From Mesorhizobium qingshengii (GTDB taxonomy: Bacteria; Pseudomonadota; Alphaproteobacteria; Rhizobiales; Rhizobiaceae), in NCBI RefSeq assembly GCF_900103325.1, contig NZ_FMXM01000003.1:1-64000 (forward strand): a DNA stretch of 64,000 nt, written 5' to 3'. The translations under genes were made by a program, and so were the position numbers. Shown one piece after another: positions 35,793-44,937 of the stretch. The first letter of the stretch is position 1, and the number at the start of each line of letters is the position of its first letter. The notes under the pieces were generated by a model, which was given only the letters and a program-made list of their open reading frames with translations, ran no database searches and had not been told where the DNA came from.

Positions 35793-36554
35793 ATGCCGCG
35801 TTTTCGCCTCGACATCGAATATGACGGCAGCTTGTTTGCCGGCTGGCAGCACCAGGCGGATCAGCCTTCGGTGCAGCAGGCGATCGAGCGGGCGATCGAG
35901 AAATTCTGCGGCGAAGAGGTCAGGTTGCGCGCCGCCGGCCGCACCGATGCCGGCGTGCATGCGACGGCCCAGGTGGCGCATGTCGACCTCGCCAAGGCAT
36001 GGCCTGATGACAAGGTGCGCGACGCCGTGAACGCCCATCTTCAGGCTGCCGGCGCACATGTTGCCATCCTGAAGGCGATGGTTGTCCCGGACGATTTCGA
36101 CGCGCGCTTCTCGGCCACCGGCCGCCACTATCTCTACCGCATCCTCAACCGCCGTGCGCCCTCGGCGCTGGAAAAGGGCAAGGTGTGGTGGGTGCCGAAG
36201 CGGCTCGACGCCGTCGCCATGCACGAAGCGGCGAAAGTCCTGCTCGGCCGGCATGACTTCACCACCTTCCGCTCGACGCAGTGCCAGGCCAACAGTCCGG
36301 TCAGGACGCTGGAACGGCTCGATGTCAGCCGGACAGGCGACATGATCGAGGTAAGAGCCTCGGCGCGTTCCTTCCTGCACAATCAGGTACGCTCGATGGT
36401 CGGCTCGCTGAAACGCGTCGGCGACGGCGGCTGGACCGTTGCCAACCTCCACGCGGCGCTCGAGGCGCGCGACCGCGCCGCCTGCGGCCAGGTGGCGCCG
36501 CCCGATGGGCTGTTTCTCGTCGGCGTCGACTATCCGGAGACCGATCAAGGCTGA
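35793..36554 (+). CDS. truA: tRNA pseudouridine(38-40) synthase
   Basis: Converts uridines 38-40 in the anticodon arm to pseudouridine. The 253-residue protein has the catalytic aspartate in [18 protein letters not shown] (about residues 46-63), the N-terminal [19 protein letters not shown] and the C-terminal [17 protein letters not shown]. There is no recognisable Shine-Dalgarno sequence: a RIME-like palindrome ends immediately before the start codon. Confidence 0.96.
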   Translation: MPRFRLDIEYDGSLFAGWQHQADQPSVQQAIERAIEKFCGEEVRLRAAGRTDAGVHATAQVAHVDLAKAWPDDKVRDAVNAHLQAAGAHVAILKAMVVPDDFDARFSATGRHYLYRILNRRAPSALEKGKVWWVPKRLDAVAMHEAAKVLLGRHDFTTFRSTQCQANSPVRTLERLDVSRTGDMIEVRASARSFLHNQVRSMVGSLKRVGDGGWTVANLHAALEARDRAACGQVAPPDGLFLVGVDYPETDQG

Positions 36555-36655
36555 GCGACGGCGGTATCGGTGAGGACCAGGTCCGACCCGATCAGCACGT
36601 CGGCCGCCTCGGGCGTCAACGCAAGCTTGAGTTCCACTTCCTTTGCCAACACCAT
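36545..36655 (-). pseudogene. Truncated CYTH-domain (inorganic triphosphatase-like) gene remnant
   Basis: Reading minus from the ATG at 36655, with GGAG upstream, gives MVLAKEVELKLALTPEAADV and then [16 protein letters not shown] before a TGA at 36545, 36 residues in all. The EVELKLALTPEAA start is that of CYTH/triphosphate tunnel enzymes (ExExK motif E-V-E-L-K). An intact protein would be 200-500 residues, so only the first strand and helix survive. The end overlaps truA by 10 bases. The rest appears replaced by the genes at 36799-40367. Confidence 0.6.
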
Positions 36656-36798
36656 AGGTCTCCGAGGTCCCAATCGCAGGCCGGCGCGACTGCTGATGCG
36701 TTTGGCCCGGCAATCTCGTCCGATGGCCTGCCAGGGATGAGAATGTCGCGATCGACCAAATCAGGCGAGACACCGCCGGTTGGTCCAGGGCCAGGCAT

Positions 36799-38409
36799 TC
36801 ATCCCTTCGTCGCGTGCAGTCGGTCGAGCCGCTGCAGCAATTCCGCCGGCACCTGCTCGGCGGTGCGCGATGCGCCCGCGAAAATCGTGCCGCCGTTGCC
36901 GTCAAGGGTGATCACCGCTCCGGGATCGAGCCATGTGTCGCCGAAACCGATCCGGTCCCTCGATTCGTCGATACGCATTGCCTCGCAGCCGACGAGGCAG
37001 ACCTTGCCAAGCTGCCGCGCCACCACGGCCGCATGGGACGTACGCGCCCCGTGCCGGGTGAGCAGGCCCTGCACGCGCTCGAGCAGTGCAATGTCATCGG
37101 TCTCGGCGTTCTGCCGCGCGAGGATCGCCGGTTTTCCTTCCGTCTCGAGCGCCGCGACCTGTGCCTCGTTGAGGGCAACCACGCCGCTGACAACCCCGCT
37201 GGAGGCGGTCGCGGCATGGCTGAGCACCGTCGGCGCCGCGCCGTCCTCGGCCACGATGATGCGCGTCGTCAACGCCGCGGCGTCGAGGCCGGCGGTGCGG
37301 AGGCAGGCGGTTTCCCGGTCGATCAACCCTTCCTCCGCCATGTCGAGGGCGATGCGGGCGGCGGCCTGCGGCGTACGCTTGCCTTCGCGGGTTTGAAGCA
37401 GGAAGAGCTTTCCGTCCTCGATCGTGAACTCGAAATCCTGCATGTCGCCAAAATGCCGCTCAAGCGCCTTCGCCGCCTCGACCAGTTCCTCCCAGACGCG
37501 CGGCGCGATCGCCGCCAACCGGTCGTGACCCTGCGCGCTGCGCCGGCCGCTGACCACATCCTCGCCCTGCGCATTGAACAGGAAATCGACCCAGGGGGCG
37601 GGATTGCCGTCGCTGGGGTTTCGAGTGAAGCCGACACCGGCCCCGGACAGCCCGCCCGCATTGCCGAACACCATGCGCTGGACCGTCACCGCCGTGCCCA
37701 TGCCATGGCTCAGTCCGCGCATCTCGCGGTAGGCGATGGCCTTGGCGCTCGACCAGGACCGGAACACTGCCGCGACCGCCGCTTGCAACTGCGCGACCGC
37801 GTCCTGTGGGAAGGCTTCGCCCGCTGACCGCCGATAGGTCTCCAAGTGCCGCTGCGCGAGATCGCGCAGCACGGCGAAGTCGAGAATGCGCTCTTCCTCG
37901 CCCAGCCGCACGGCGTCGAGGTCGGCCTCGAAGTCGGTCGCGTTGACACCCGCCACCACCTCGCCGTAGCCGGCGATCAGGCGGCGATAGGCGTCCCACG
38001 CCAACCGCGGATTGCCGGTCGACCGGATCAGTCCCGGCAGCGTCGCCTCGGTCAGGCCGATATTGAGCAGCGTCTCCATCATTCCCGGCATCGATACCGG
38101 CGCTCCGGAGCGGACCGACAACAGAAGCGGTCGGCGCGGATCGCCAAAGCCAAGGCCGGTCGCGGCCTCGAGCCGGACGAGTGCATCGTGCCAGAGTGCG
38201 GGTGTTGCCGTCTCCTGGTGGGCGCACAAGCCGGTGCCCAGCACGAAGGCCGGCGGCACGTTCAGCCCGAGCGCCGCCATCCGTGCAAGGTTGTACGCCT
38301 TGAAGCCCATCGTCTCGGGCGAAGCCGCTTTTTCCAGTGGCTTGCCGGCCACGATCAGACCAAGCTGGGCCGAACCTTCTGGCGGAGTACTCGTCGATGC
38401 GCCGCTCAC
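36799..38409 (-). CDS. PPDK-like ATP-grasp/phosphohistidine protein lacking the PEP/pyruvate barrel
   Basis: A 536-residue protein. Residues about 25-350 are the pyruvate phosphate dikinase ATP-grasp domain (GFKAYNLARMAALGLNVPPA, LLLSVRSGAPVSMPGMMETL, QDFEFTIEDGKLFLLQTREG). Residues about 395-510 are the mobile phosphohistidine domain with TRHGARTSHAAVVARQLGK, where H459 is the phosphorylated histidine. The C-terminal TIM barrel that binds PEP/pyruvate in PPDK (about 340 residues) is absent. It could thus phosphorylate its histidine but needs another acceptor. It overlaps the upstream DUF47-type gene by 4 bases. Confidence 0.85.
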   Translation of the reverse strand: MSGASTSTPPEGSAQLGLIVAGKPLEKAASPETMGFKAYNLARMAALGLNVPPAFVLGTGLCAHQETATPALWHDALVRLEAATGLGFGDPRRPLLLSVRSGAPVSMPGMMETLLNIGLTEATLPGLIRSTGNPRLAWDAYRRLIAGYGEVVAGVNATDFEADLDAVRLGEEERILDFAVLRDLAQRHLETYRRSAGEAFPQDAVAQLQAAVAAVFRSWSSAKAIAYREMRGLSHGMGTAVTVQRMVFGNAGGLSGAGVGFTRNPSDGNPAPWVDFLFNAQGEDVVSGRRSAQGHDRLAAIAPRVWEELVEAAKALERHFGDMQDFEFTIEDGKLFLLQTREGKRTPQAAARIALDMAEEGLIDRETACLRTAGLDAAALTTRIIVAEDGAAPTVLSHAATASSGVVSGVVALNEAQVAALETEGKPAILARQNAETDDIALLERVQGLLTRHGARTSHAAVVARQLGKVCLVGCEAMRIDESRDRIGFGDTWLDPGAVITLDGNGGTIFAGASRTAEQVPAELLQRLDRLHATKG

Positions 38410-40367
38410 GCTCGCCTCCCCTGGTTGCCGGCGCCGACCCGGGTGAGGACGAGGCCGCGCATCGCGTAGCCCGTGCGCAGCAGCGCGTCGGTGGATGCTT
38501 CCAGCGCGGCCGCGAAATCAGTGCCGAGGCTGAGCGTGGCCGCGTCCGAGACATTGCGCACGAACAGGCGCCTGATCTCGCGCGTCAGCACATCGCACGC
38601 CTTTTCGGCATCGACCACCCGCCAGCAGGCGGCCAGAAATTCTTCCTGGTCCTGCGCGAGGCTCGCTTCGTTGAGCGTGCGCGCGATGGCGAGCGCCTTG
38701 ACATGGTCCTGTGCCGCCTCAAGCACCTTGTCGGCCAGCCGGCGCAGCGCGGTGCGCAATTCGTCGCTCCAGCCATGGTGATTGTCCTCGGCGATCAGCG
38801 ACAGGATGAAAACGGCCTCCTCCAGCGCATCCGCCGCATCGTCGGCGCATTCGATCAGTTGCAGGAAGGGCAGCCAGCGCGCGTTGCCTGCGGCCTGGTC
38901 GCGCAGGCGCATCACCAGATGATCGGCCTTGCGTTCCCAGATCTTGGCACGCTCCGATAGCTTTCGAGCGGCCTTGACGTCTGTTTCGTGGCCATACGCC
39001 AGCGCATCGCGTATGCCTTCGGCCAAGGCGTGGCAGAAGGCGGCGTGCTCGCCGAGCAGCGCGAACTCGTCCCGGTGACGGCGGACATGGCGCGACAGCA
39101 GCAGCCGGATCTGGTCGGCGATCAGGGCGACGGTCTGGTCCACCTGCATGGCATGGGAGGAAAGCACGAGCGCCTCGGTCAGGAAATCCTGCGCCTCCGC
39201 CGCGCCCAGCACGCTGTCCAACCGGTCGCCGATCCGGAAATGGTCCGGAGACAGCGCTTCCATCGCGTCGAAGACCAATTGATCGGCCCCGGCCATGAGC
39301 CAGCCCATATGGCCCGCCTCGCGATGGGCTGCCTCGGTCAGCACCGCGATGGAAAGCGGCTTGGCGACAAGCCGGTTCAGCCGCTTGCGTGCCCGGTTCC
39401 AGTCGATCAGGAAGACGATGCGCGCGCCAAGACCCTCGAGGGCCGCGTCTGCCGCCGCGAGATCGGCGCAATCGAAGCGCGCCGTGCCGACGACGTAATC
39501 GGCGCCCGAGTTCAGACCGGCGCTGCGCCGCACGCCGACGTCCGACCATTGCGCTCCAATCTCCGACAGAAGGCCCTGGAAGAAGGCAAAGCGCCGCTCG
39601 TGCAGGTCCGAATAGGTGAGCGTGATCGAAAAACCCTCCATCTGGATCACCAGCACATGCACGTCGTTAGTGCCGATGTCGTTCTGGATGAGCAACCGCG
39701 CCCCGTCGCGCGTCGCCGCCGTGTCGAGGCCGGGATGGTCGAATTTGAGCCTGCGCGTGCGGTTCAGCCCGCGCATGAAGGCAGCGACGCGGGGGCGGTC
39801 GTCGGCATCGAGCTGCCAGACATGAGCACCGTCGACCGTATCGTCCGACATGTCGACCGCCAGCCGGTTCAGGCTCTTGTGCAGATCCATCACCAGAATG
39901 TGGAACGTATCGCTCTCGCCCCGCTTCCCGCCCGTCAGCGCGAGCATTTGGGCGTCGTCGAGCACGCCCGCATTCAACTTGTCCAGCCAGTCGCACCAAT
40001 GATCGACCCGCGCGATTTGCGCCTTGTGGTCGGCATCCGCGCTGCCTTCCAGCGGCCGGGCCATCAGGCGGATGTCCTCCCCGAGCAGCTTGCCAAGTCG
40101 CGCCAGGTCGGCAAGATGCAACGTCCCGCCCTCCAGCCAGGCCGTCGCCTGCATCTCCATGAGCCACGGCGCGTTGATATGGGCGGCCGCATAGTCGCGA
40201 CGCAGGTTGGATAGCGGAGCCGCGCCATCTGCGGCATGGGCAGCCGCGGCCTGAAGCGCGGTCAGTGCGAATTTCAGCCGGTCATTGGCTGCAAGCGCGC
40301 CGGTGATCCGGGCCGGCAGCAGCAGCTTCGATTGGCCGAGCGCGGCGACAACATCCACTTTTTCCAT
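38406..40367 (-). CDS. Large protein with C-terminal DUF47/PhoU-like domain
   Basis: A 653-residue soluble protein. Residues about 440-640 form a helical PhoU/DUF47-like bundle (ERAKIWERKADHLVMRLRDQ, then FLQLIECADDAADALEEAVF, DHVKALAIARTLNE). The first 400 residues are not recognised; they include GTNDVHVLVIQMEGFSITLT and ARIVFLIDWNRARKRLNRLV, and appear alpha/beta. No signal peptide or membrane span. Coupled by ATGA overlap to the PPDK-like gene, it may act as receiver, regulator or scaffold for phosphotransfer. A Pho box lies about 110 bases upstream of the start. Confidence 0.72.
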   Translation of the reverse strand: MEKVDVVAALGQSKLLLPARITGALAANDRLKFALTALQAAAAHAADGAAPLSNLRRDYAAAHINAPWLMEMQATAWLEGGTLHLADLARLGKLLGEDIRLMARPLEGSADADHKAQIARVDHWCDWLDKLNAGVLDDAQMLALTGGKRGESDTFHILVMDLHKSLNRLAVDMSDDTVDGAHVWQLDADDRPRVAAFMRGLNRTRRLKFDHPGLDTAATRDGARLLIQNDIGTNDVHVLVIQMEGFSITLTYSDLHERRFAFFQGLLSEIGAQWSDVGVRRSAGLNSGADYVVGTARFDCADLAAADAALEGLGARIVFLIDWNRARKRLNRLVAKPLSIAVLTEAAHREAGHMGWLMAGADQLVFDAMEALSPDHFRIGDRLDSVLGAAEAQDFLTEALVLSSHAMQVDQTVALIADQIRLLLSRHVRRHRDEFALLGEHAAFCHALAEGIRDALAYGHETDVKAARKLSERAKIWERKADHLVMRLRDQAAGNARWLPFLQLIECADDAADALEEAVFILSLIAEDNHHGWSDELRTALRRLADKVLEAAQDHVKALAIARTLNEASLAQDQEEFLAACWRVVDAEKACDVLTREIRRLFVRNVSDAATLSLGTDFAAALEASTDALLRTGYAMRGLVLTRVGAGNQGRRA

Positions 40368-40863
40368 CTATCAGCCATCCATCCTGCCATAATGATAGAT
40401 CGTTCTGTTCCTGCCTCGTTGTCCGCCTTCCAAAGTTTATCGAAATGAGAAGCCGGCTTTTTAACGAATATCGAAGCACTGTCATAATCTTGTCATGATA
40501 GATATACTCCGGAATCCGTACTTAATCATTGATCTGGCGCAAAGCATTCGATGGAAAACTTTCCAGCGAGTGACCGCTCGCAGGACGGAAGCTGCCATGA
40601 TGGGCATCGTGCACGGCAATGCCCTTCATCCCGTAGGGTCGGGCAAACGTTTCAAATCACGGCCTTCTCAGCCCTTTCGGCCGCGGCAAGTCGGGATTGC
40701 GGCTCTGTCCGAATGGCGCCGACGAGATTTTGGTGGGCATGCGAATGCCAGGCCGGGTTCACCCGGACGGGTCGATATCCGCGATCCCGGCACTCGACGC
40801 GCGTTGCCTCGGCTGGATCGTGCAGGAACGTTATGAACACCCTGATATGGCGGTGGCCCAGGC
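40368..40863. other. 496-base AT-richer region with Pho box, no firm gene
   Basis: The first 190 bases are clearly more AT-rich than the surroundings and hold the promoter region of the DUF47-type gene. Beyond 40560, a plus-strand frame ends at 40866 (GWIVQERYEHPDMAVAQA before the TAG) and may be the tail of a decayed gene, because it has an in-frame stop about 80 codons upstream and no good start. No RNA gene recognised. Confidence 0.5.
40479..40496 (+). promoter_or_regulatory. Near-perfect Pho box (PhoB binding site)
   Basis: CTGTCATAATCTTGTCAT consists of two 7-base direct repeats 4 bases apart and differs from the consensus CTGTCAT-N4-CTGTCAT at one repeat position. TATACT at 40503-40508 could be a -10 box in the plus direction. 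The closest convincing gene is on the minus strand (start 40367), so the direction of control is unclear. Confidence 0.65.
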
Positions 40864-41463
40864 CTAGATGTCACCCGGCACGGTGATGCCGAGCAGCATC
40901 TGCAGCCCGAACAGCACCATCAGCGAGGCGATGAACATGCCGACGAAAACGGCGGTGCCGACCGCGGCACCCTTGCCGATGGTGGCATTGGTCATGCGCC
41001 AGGTCAGCGCCATCGACAGCGCGAACAACAGCAGCGACACAAGGCTCGATATCTGGCTCGCGGATGTCAGGAAAAGCCTGATCAGTGCCGAGGGCAACAT
41101 CAGCCAGGCGGTGATGGCCGAAGCCCAGTTGCTGGCAACGACATAGTGCACGAAGCGGCCGCCGATGCCGGCACGCCGCGCGACCAGGGCAAGGGCGACC
41201 AGCGGCAGCACCCAGGAGCCGATATCGACCGTTGCCAGGCGCACCAGCATGCCGAAGCGCCCCGCGAACGCATCGGGATCGCCGATCTCGTTGGCAATGC
41301 CGACCCAGCCGACGATCAGCGCCGGTGCGGCAACGACGATGGCAAAAAAGGAGTTCCAGAAACCGTCGGCCGACAGGTCGAGCAGACGCAATCCGTCGAC
41401 CTTGCCGAGCATCAGCCGCCAGGCGCCGGTCAGCGAAGCTTGGGTCTCGTCCGCCGAAAGCAT
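40864..41463 (-). CDS. Membrane protein of unknown function downstream of dapE
   Basis: A 199-residue protein, start at 41463, with about five membrane spans (FWNSFFAIVVAAPALIVGWV, IGSWVLPLVALALVARRAGI, AWLMLPSALIRLFL, LVSLLLFALSMALTW, AVFVGMFIASLMVLFGLQML). It resembles Yip1-like rhizobial membrane proteins but I do not assign a function. It begins 5 bases after the dapE stop, so it is cotranscribed with it. Confidence 0.8.
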   Translation of the reverse strand: MLSADETQASLTGAWRLMLGKVDGLRLLDLSADGFWNSFFAIVVAAPALIVGWVGIANEIGDPDAFAGRFGMLVRLATVDIGSWVLPLVALALVARRAGIGGRFVHYVVASNWASAITAWLMLPSALIRLFLTSASQISSLVSLLLFALSMALTWRMTNATIGKGAAVGTAVFVGMFIASLMVLFGLQMLLGITVPGDI

Positions 41464-41468
41464 GCTGC

Positions 41469-42662
41469 TCAGCCCTGTCCGAACCAGTCGTCGATGAAGC
41501 GCTGGTAGATTTGCGTCAGCGTTTCGAGATCGGCAATGGCGACGCGCTCGTCGACCATGTGCATGGTCTTGCCGACCAGTCCGAACTCGACCACCGGGCA
41601 ATAGTCCTTGATGAAGCGCGCGTCCGAGGTACCGCCGGAAGTGGACAGCGCCGGCTTCCTGCCGACCACCGCCTTGACCGAACCACTCAGTGTCTCGATC
41701 AGCCTGTCGTCGCGGGTCAGAAAGACGTGGCTCGGTCGATCGCGCCAGACAAGGTCGTAGTCGACCGGAGCCTTCTTGCCCGGCCGGTATTTCTTGCGCT
41801 TCGCCGCCTGGTCGAGGCGGTTGTGAATCTCAGCCTGGATCGTCTCGGCCGTCCAGGTGTCGTTGAAGCGGATGTTGAAGGTGGCGGTCGCTTTCGCTGG
41901 AATGACATTGGTGGCCGGGTTGCCGACATCGATGGAAGTGACTTCCAGGTTGGTCGGCTGGAAATCCTTCGTTCCCTTGTCGAAGACGGGATGCAGCAAG
42001 GCGTCGACAAGGCTCATCAGTCCGCGCACCGGATTGTCGGCAAGCTGCGGATAGGCGGCATGGCCCTGGCGGCCATTGACGGTGATGGCGCCCGACATGG
42101 AGCCGCGCCGGCCGATCTTGATCATGTCGCCAAGCGCATCCGGGTTGGTCGGCTCGCCGACAATCGAGGCATCCCACTTCTCGCCCTTGGCCGCCGCCCA
42201 TTCAAGCAGCTTGACCGTGCCGTTGATGGCCGGACCTTCCTCGTCGCCGGTGATCAGCAGCGAGACCGAGCCTTTCGGACCGCCATTTGTCTCGACATGG
42301 CGCGCCACGGCGGCGATGAAACAGGCAATGCCGCCCTTCATGTCGACCGCACCACGGCCATACATCTCGCCATTGGCGATCTCGGCGGCGAAAGGCGGAT
42401 GCGTCCAGGCGGCTTCGTCGCCGACCGGCACCACGTCGGTATGGCCGGCAAACATCAGATGCGGGCCGTTGCCGGAACGCCGCGCATAGAGGTTCTCGAT
42501 ATCGGGCGTGCCGTCCTCGGAGAACACTGGCCGGTCGACCAGGAAGCCGAGCGGTTTCAGCATGGTTTCCAGCGCAGTCAGCGCGCCGCCCTCAGCGGGC
42601 GTCACCGAGGCACAACGGATAAGGGCGGCGAGGTTTTCGGCGGGATCGGTCGGCAGCGTCAT
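41469..42662 (-). CDS. dapE: Succinyl-diaminopimelate desuccinylase
   Basis: Catalyses the desuccinylation step of the lysine/meso-diaminopimelate pathway. The start at 42662 gives 397 residues, slightly longer than E. coli DapE. Zinc-peptidase M20 motifs are in order: [16 protein letters not shown] (about 70-85), [16 protein letters not shown] (about 102-117) and [12 protein letters not shown] (about 134-145). The partner dapD is 2.7 kb upstream on the same strand, with a panE gene in the opposite orientation between them. Confidence 0.95.
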   Translation of the reverse strand: MTLPTDPAENLAALIRCASVTPAEGGALTALETMLKPLGFLVDRPVFSEDGTPDIENLYARRSGNGPHLMFAGHTDVVPVGDEAAWTHPPFAAEIANGEMYGRGAVDMKGGIACFIAAVARHVETNGGPKGSVSLLITGDEEGPAINGTVKLLEWAAAKGEKWDASIVGEPTNPDALGDMIKIGRRGSMSGAITVNGRQGHAAYPQLADNPVRGLMSLVDALLHPVFDKGTKDFQPTNLEVTSIDVGNPATNVIPAKATATFNIRFNDTWTAETIQAEIHNRLDQAAKRKKYRPGKKAPVDYDLVWRDRPSHVFLTRDDRLIETLSGSVKAVVGRKPALSTSGGTSDARFIKDYCPVVEFGLVGKTMHMVDERVAIADLETLTQIYQRFIDDWFGQG

Positions 42663-42791
42663 GGCAAAAGCGATAGTCGAAAGCGGAAGGCCTGTCACGG
42701 CCAGACATAGGGGCCGGCCCAGTGGCCGACGATACCGCCGACATTATGGTTTTCATGTCGTATAATTGTGGGCTCCGGGGGGAGCGACAGG

Positions 42792-43835
42792 ATGGCAGAA
42801 GGGGACAGAACAATCGTCATTGCCGGCGCCGGCAGCATTGGCTGCTATGCCGGCGGCTGCCTGGCGCTCGCCGGACGCCGGGTGATTCTGCTGACCCGGC
42901 CGCGCGTCGAGGCGGCATTGCGGCAGGGCGGATTGCGGGTCAGCGACCTTGATGGCCACGACCGCTCGCTCAAGCCGGAAGCGCTTGTCGTCACCACCGA
43001 TCCGGCCGTCGCCTTGCCGAAGGCGGATGTGATCCTGGTCACGGTCAAGAGCGGTGCGACCACGGATATGGCCGCCCTGATCAAGGCCCATGCCCGTCCT
43101 GATGCCGTCGTGGTCAGCCTGCAGAACGGGATCGACAATGCCGACAGGCTGCGTGCCGGGCTTGACGGGCGAATGGTGCTGGCCGGCATGGTGCCATTCA
43201 ATGTCGTGCAGTCGCCGGACGGCGAGTTGCCGCTGCGTGTGCATCGCGCCAGCGACGGCAAGGTAATGGTCGAGGACGGCAACGCCGGCCTGATCGGTCT
43301 CCTCGGCGTCGAAGGGCTTGCGGTCGAAGCCCATGGCGACATGAAGGCCGTGCTGTGGGGCAAGCTGCTGATGAATTTGAACAACGCGCTGGTCGCACTG
43401 TCGGGCCTGCCATTGGCTAGCGAACTCTCCGACCGTCGCTGGCGCCTGATCCTGGCCGGCCAGATCGATGAGGCGCTGCAGGCGATGAACGCGTCGGGCA
43501 TCGCTCCGGCGCGGATCGCCGGCCTGCGGCCAGCACTGCTGCCGAAGGTGCTCCGGCTGCCGGACTGGCTGTTCCGGCTGCTGGCGCGACGCATGCTCGC
43601 CATCGCCCCCGAGGCGCGCTCGTCGATGTGGGACGATCTGCAACGCGGCCGGCCGACGGAGATCGACGACCTGCAGGGCGCGATCCTGAGGCTGGCCGAA
43701 AAGGCGGGCACATCGGCGCCTCTGACAAAACGGGTAGCGGCGCTGGTGCGCACCGCCGAACAGGAAAAACGAGGATCGCCCGGCCTGACGCCGGAACAGG
43801 TCAAAGCGCGGCCTGACGACCGTCGATCAGGGTGA
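42792..43835 (+). CDS. panE: 2-dehydropantoate 2-reductase family protein
   Basis: Ketopantoate reductase makes pantoate with NADPH. The start at 42792 follows GGAGCGACAGG and gives 347 residues. The nucleotide-binding motif is VIAGAGSIGCYAGGCLALAG (about 9-28); VKSGATTDMAALI and SLQNGIDNADRL follow, and MKAVLWGKLLMNLNNALVAL holds the catalytic lysine region. It is longer at the C-terminus than typical PanE, and its last 35 bases overlap the convergent gene. Other ketoacid reductases of this family are possible. Confidence 0.85.
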   Translation: MAEGDRTIVIAGAGSIGCYAGGCLALAGRRVILLTRPRVEAALRQGGLRVSDLDGHDRSLKPEALVVTTDPAVALPKADVILVTVKSGATTDMAALIKAHARPDAVVVSLQNGIDNADRLRAGLDGRMVLAGMVPFNVVQSPDGELPLRVHRASDGKVMVEDGNAGLIGLLGVEGLAVEAHGDMKAVLWGKLLMNLNNALVALSGLPLASELSDRRWRLILAGQIDEALQAMNASGIAPARIAGLRPALLPKVLRLPDWLFRLLARRMLAIAPEARSSMWDDLQRGRPTEIDDLQGAILRLAEKAGTSAPLTKRVAALVRTAEQEKRGSPGLTPEQVKARPDDRRSG

Positions 43836-44511
43836 TCTTCTGCCAGATCTTGCGCGACAGGTTGGACGCCAGGTTCTCGATGTCGTTGACGCCGTCAATG
43901 ACCACATCGTCATTGACCGATTGCGCGAACAACGCGGCGATCTTGCCGGTGATCGACAGCATCTCCGAGCAGTAGTCGAGATAGCGGGCAAGGTCGGCGG
44001 CGTTGGTGATGCGGGCCGGCGAATGTTCGGTCGGCTTGAAATTGGCCGAAAGTGCCGCCGGATCCTTGGTCAGCTGGTGCATGTCGATGACGTGGATCAG
44101 CGACCTGAGACCGTGCAGCTGGCGAAACACCTGCTTGCGCTTGATACGCTCCTCAGTGCGGATCAACGCCAGGAAACCGAGCACGGCGAGGATGATCATG
44201 TTGATCGTGGCCTCGATACCTTGCACCGACTGCACCGCATCGTCGGCCTGGGAAATGTGAATGAGCGGCAGGATGGTGCCGACAAACAGAAAGATCAGCG
44301 CGCCGGCGACGACCGCGGCGATGATGAGCCCGCGCAGCCACCAGATCGGCGCTTCGAGCGCCTTCGCCGCCTTGGCCAGATCGCGCGACAGCGACACCAG
44401 CTCGGCGGCGACGCCGCGCAGTCCGGCTTCGGGAAAACGGTCGGCGATCCGCTCTTCCAGCCGTTCGGCGGTTTCGACGATCAGTTCCGGATCAAGCGTG
44501 CGGTAGCGCAT
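43801..44511 (-). CDS. Membrane protein of unknown function, dapD operon
   Basis: A 236-residue protein with two adjacent membrane spans (about residues 57-82 GLIIAAVVAGALIFLFVGTI, and about 103-120 INMIILAVLGFLALI) and soluble helical ends. I do not recognise a family. It is the last of four minus-strand genes after dapD, beginning 21 bases after a DUF805 gene, and its 3' end overlaps panE by 35 bases. Confidence 0.75.
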   Translation of the reverse strand: MRYRTLDPELIVETAERLEERIADRFPEAGLRGVAAELVSLSRDLAKAAKALEAPIWWLRGLIIAAVVAGALIFLFVGTILPLIHISQADDAVQSVQGIEATINMIILAVLGFLALIRTEERIKRKQVFRQLHGLRSLIHVIDMHQLTKDPAALSANFKPTEHSPARITNAADLARYLDYCSEMLSITGKIAALFAQSVNDDVVIDGVNDIENLASNLSRKIWQKITLIDGRQAAL

Positions 44512-44532
44512 GGCGAGATATCCGATCGAGCC

Positions 44533-44937
44533 TCATGACTGGGCCGGCTCGTTGGTGCGCCGGCCATAGCGGTTGGGTCCAGGCTGCCCTGGAAACAGGC
44601 ACAACACAAGGAAGGCGACGATCGAGACGACCGGCACGAACAGGATCAGCGCGGCAATGCCCGGCTTGTCGAGATCGTGCAGCCGCTTCACCGCCAGCAC
44701 GATGTTCGACCATAGCGAGGCGATGAAGGCGATGAAGAAGATGAACGACCACATGTTGCTCTCCGCCGAACCTTCCGGCACCAGCGTGAAGCGATAGAGC
44801 GGAAAGGCCTGGATGATGGCGACGAGCAACCCGCCAAGAAAATAGGCCGCGCGGCTGACGCGGCCCGAGGTTTTGAAGAAAAGCCAAGTGAGATCTGATC
44901 TGTCAGGCAAGCGGGTCCGGTCCGTATTGATTGGCAC
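44533..44937 (-). CDS. DUF805 family membrane protein (second copy)
   Basis: A 134-residue protein with four spans and the DUF805 features FKTSGRVSRAAYFLGGLLVA and VLAVKRLHDLDKPGIAAL. A GTG start at 44937 overlaps the upstream DUF805 gene by 35 bases and has only a weak ribosome binding site, so translation probably depends on the upstream gene. It is related to its neighbour and looks like an old tandem duplication. Confidence 0.78.
   Translation of the reverse strand: MPINTDRTRLPDRSDLTWLFFKTSGRVSRAAYFLGGLLVAIIQAFPLYRFTLVPEGSAESNMWSFIFFIAFIASLWSNIVLAVKRLHDLDKPGIAALILFVPVVSIVAFLVLCLFPGQPGPNRYGRRTNEPAQS

Noticed and set aside
40641-40866. Plus-strand frame ending GWIVQERYEHPDMAVAQA
   Set aside because: An in-frame stop at its upstream end and no plausible start or family. 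Could be a gene tail but cannot be supported.
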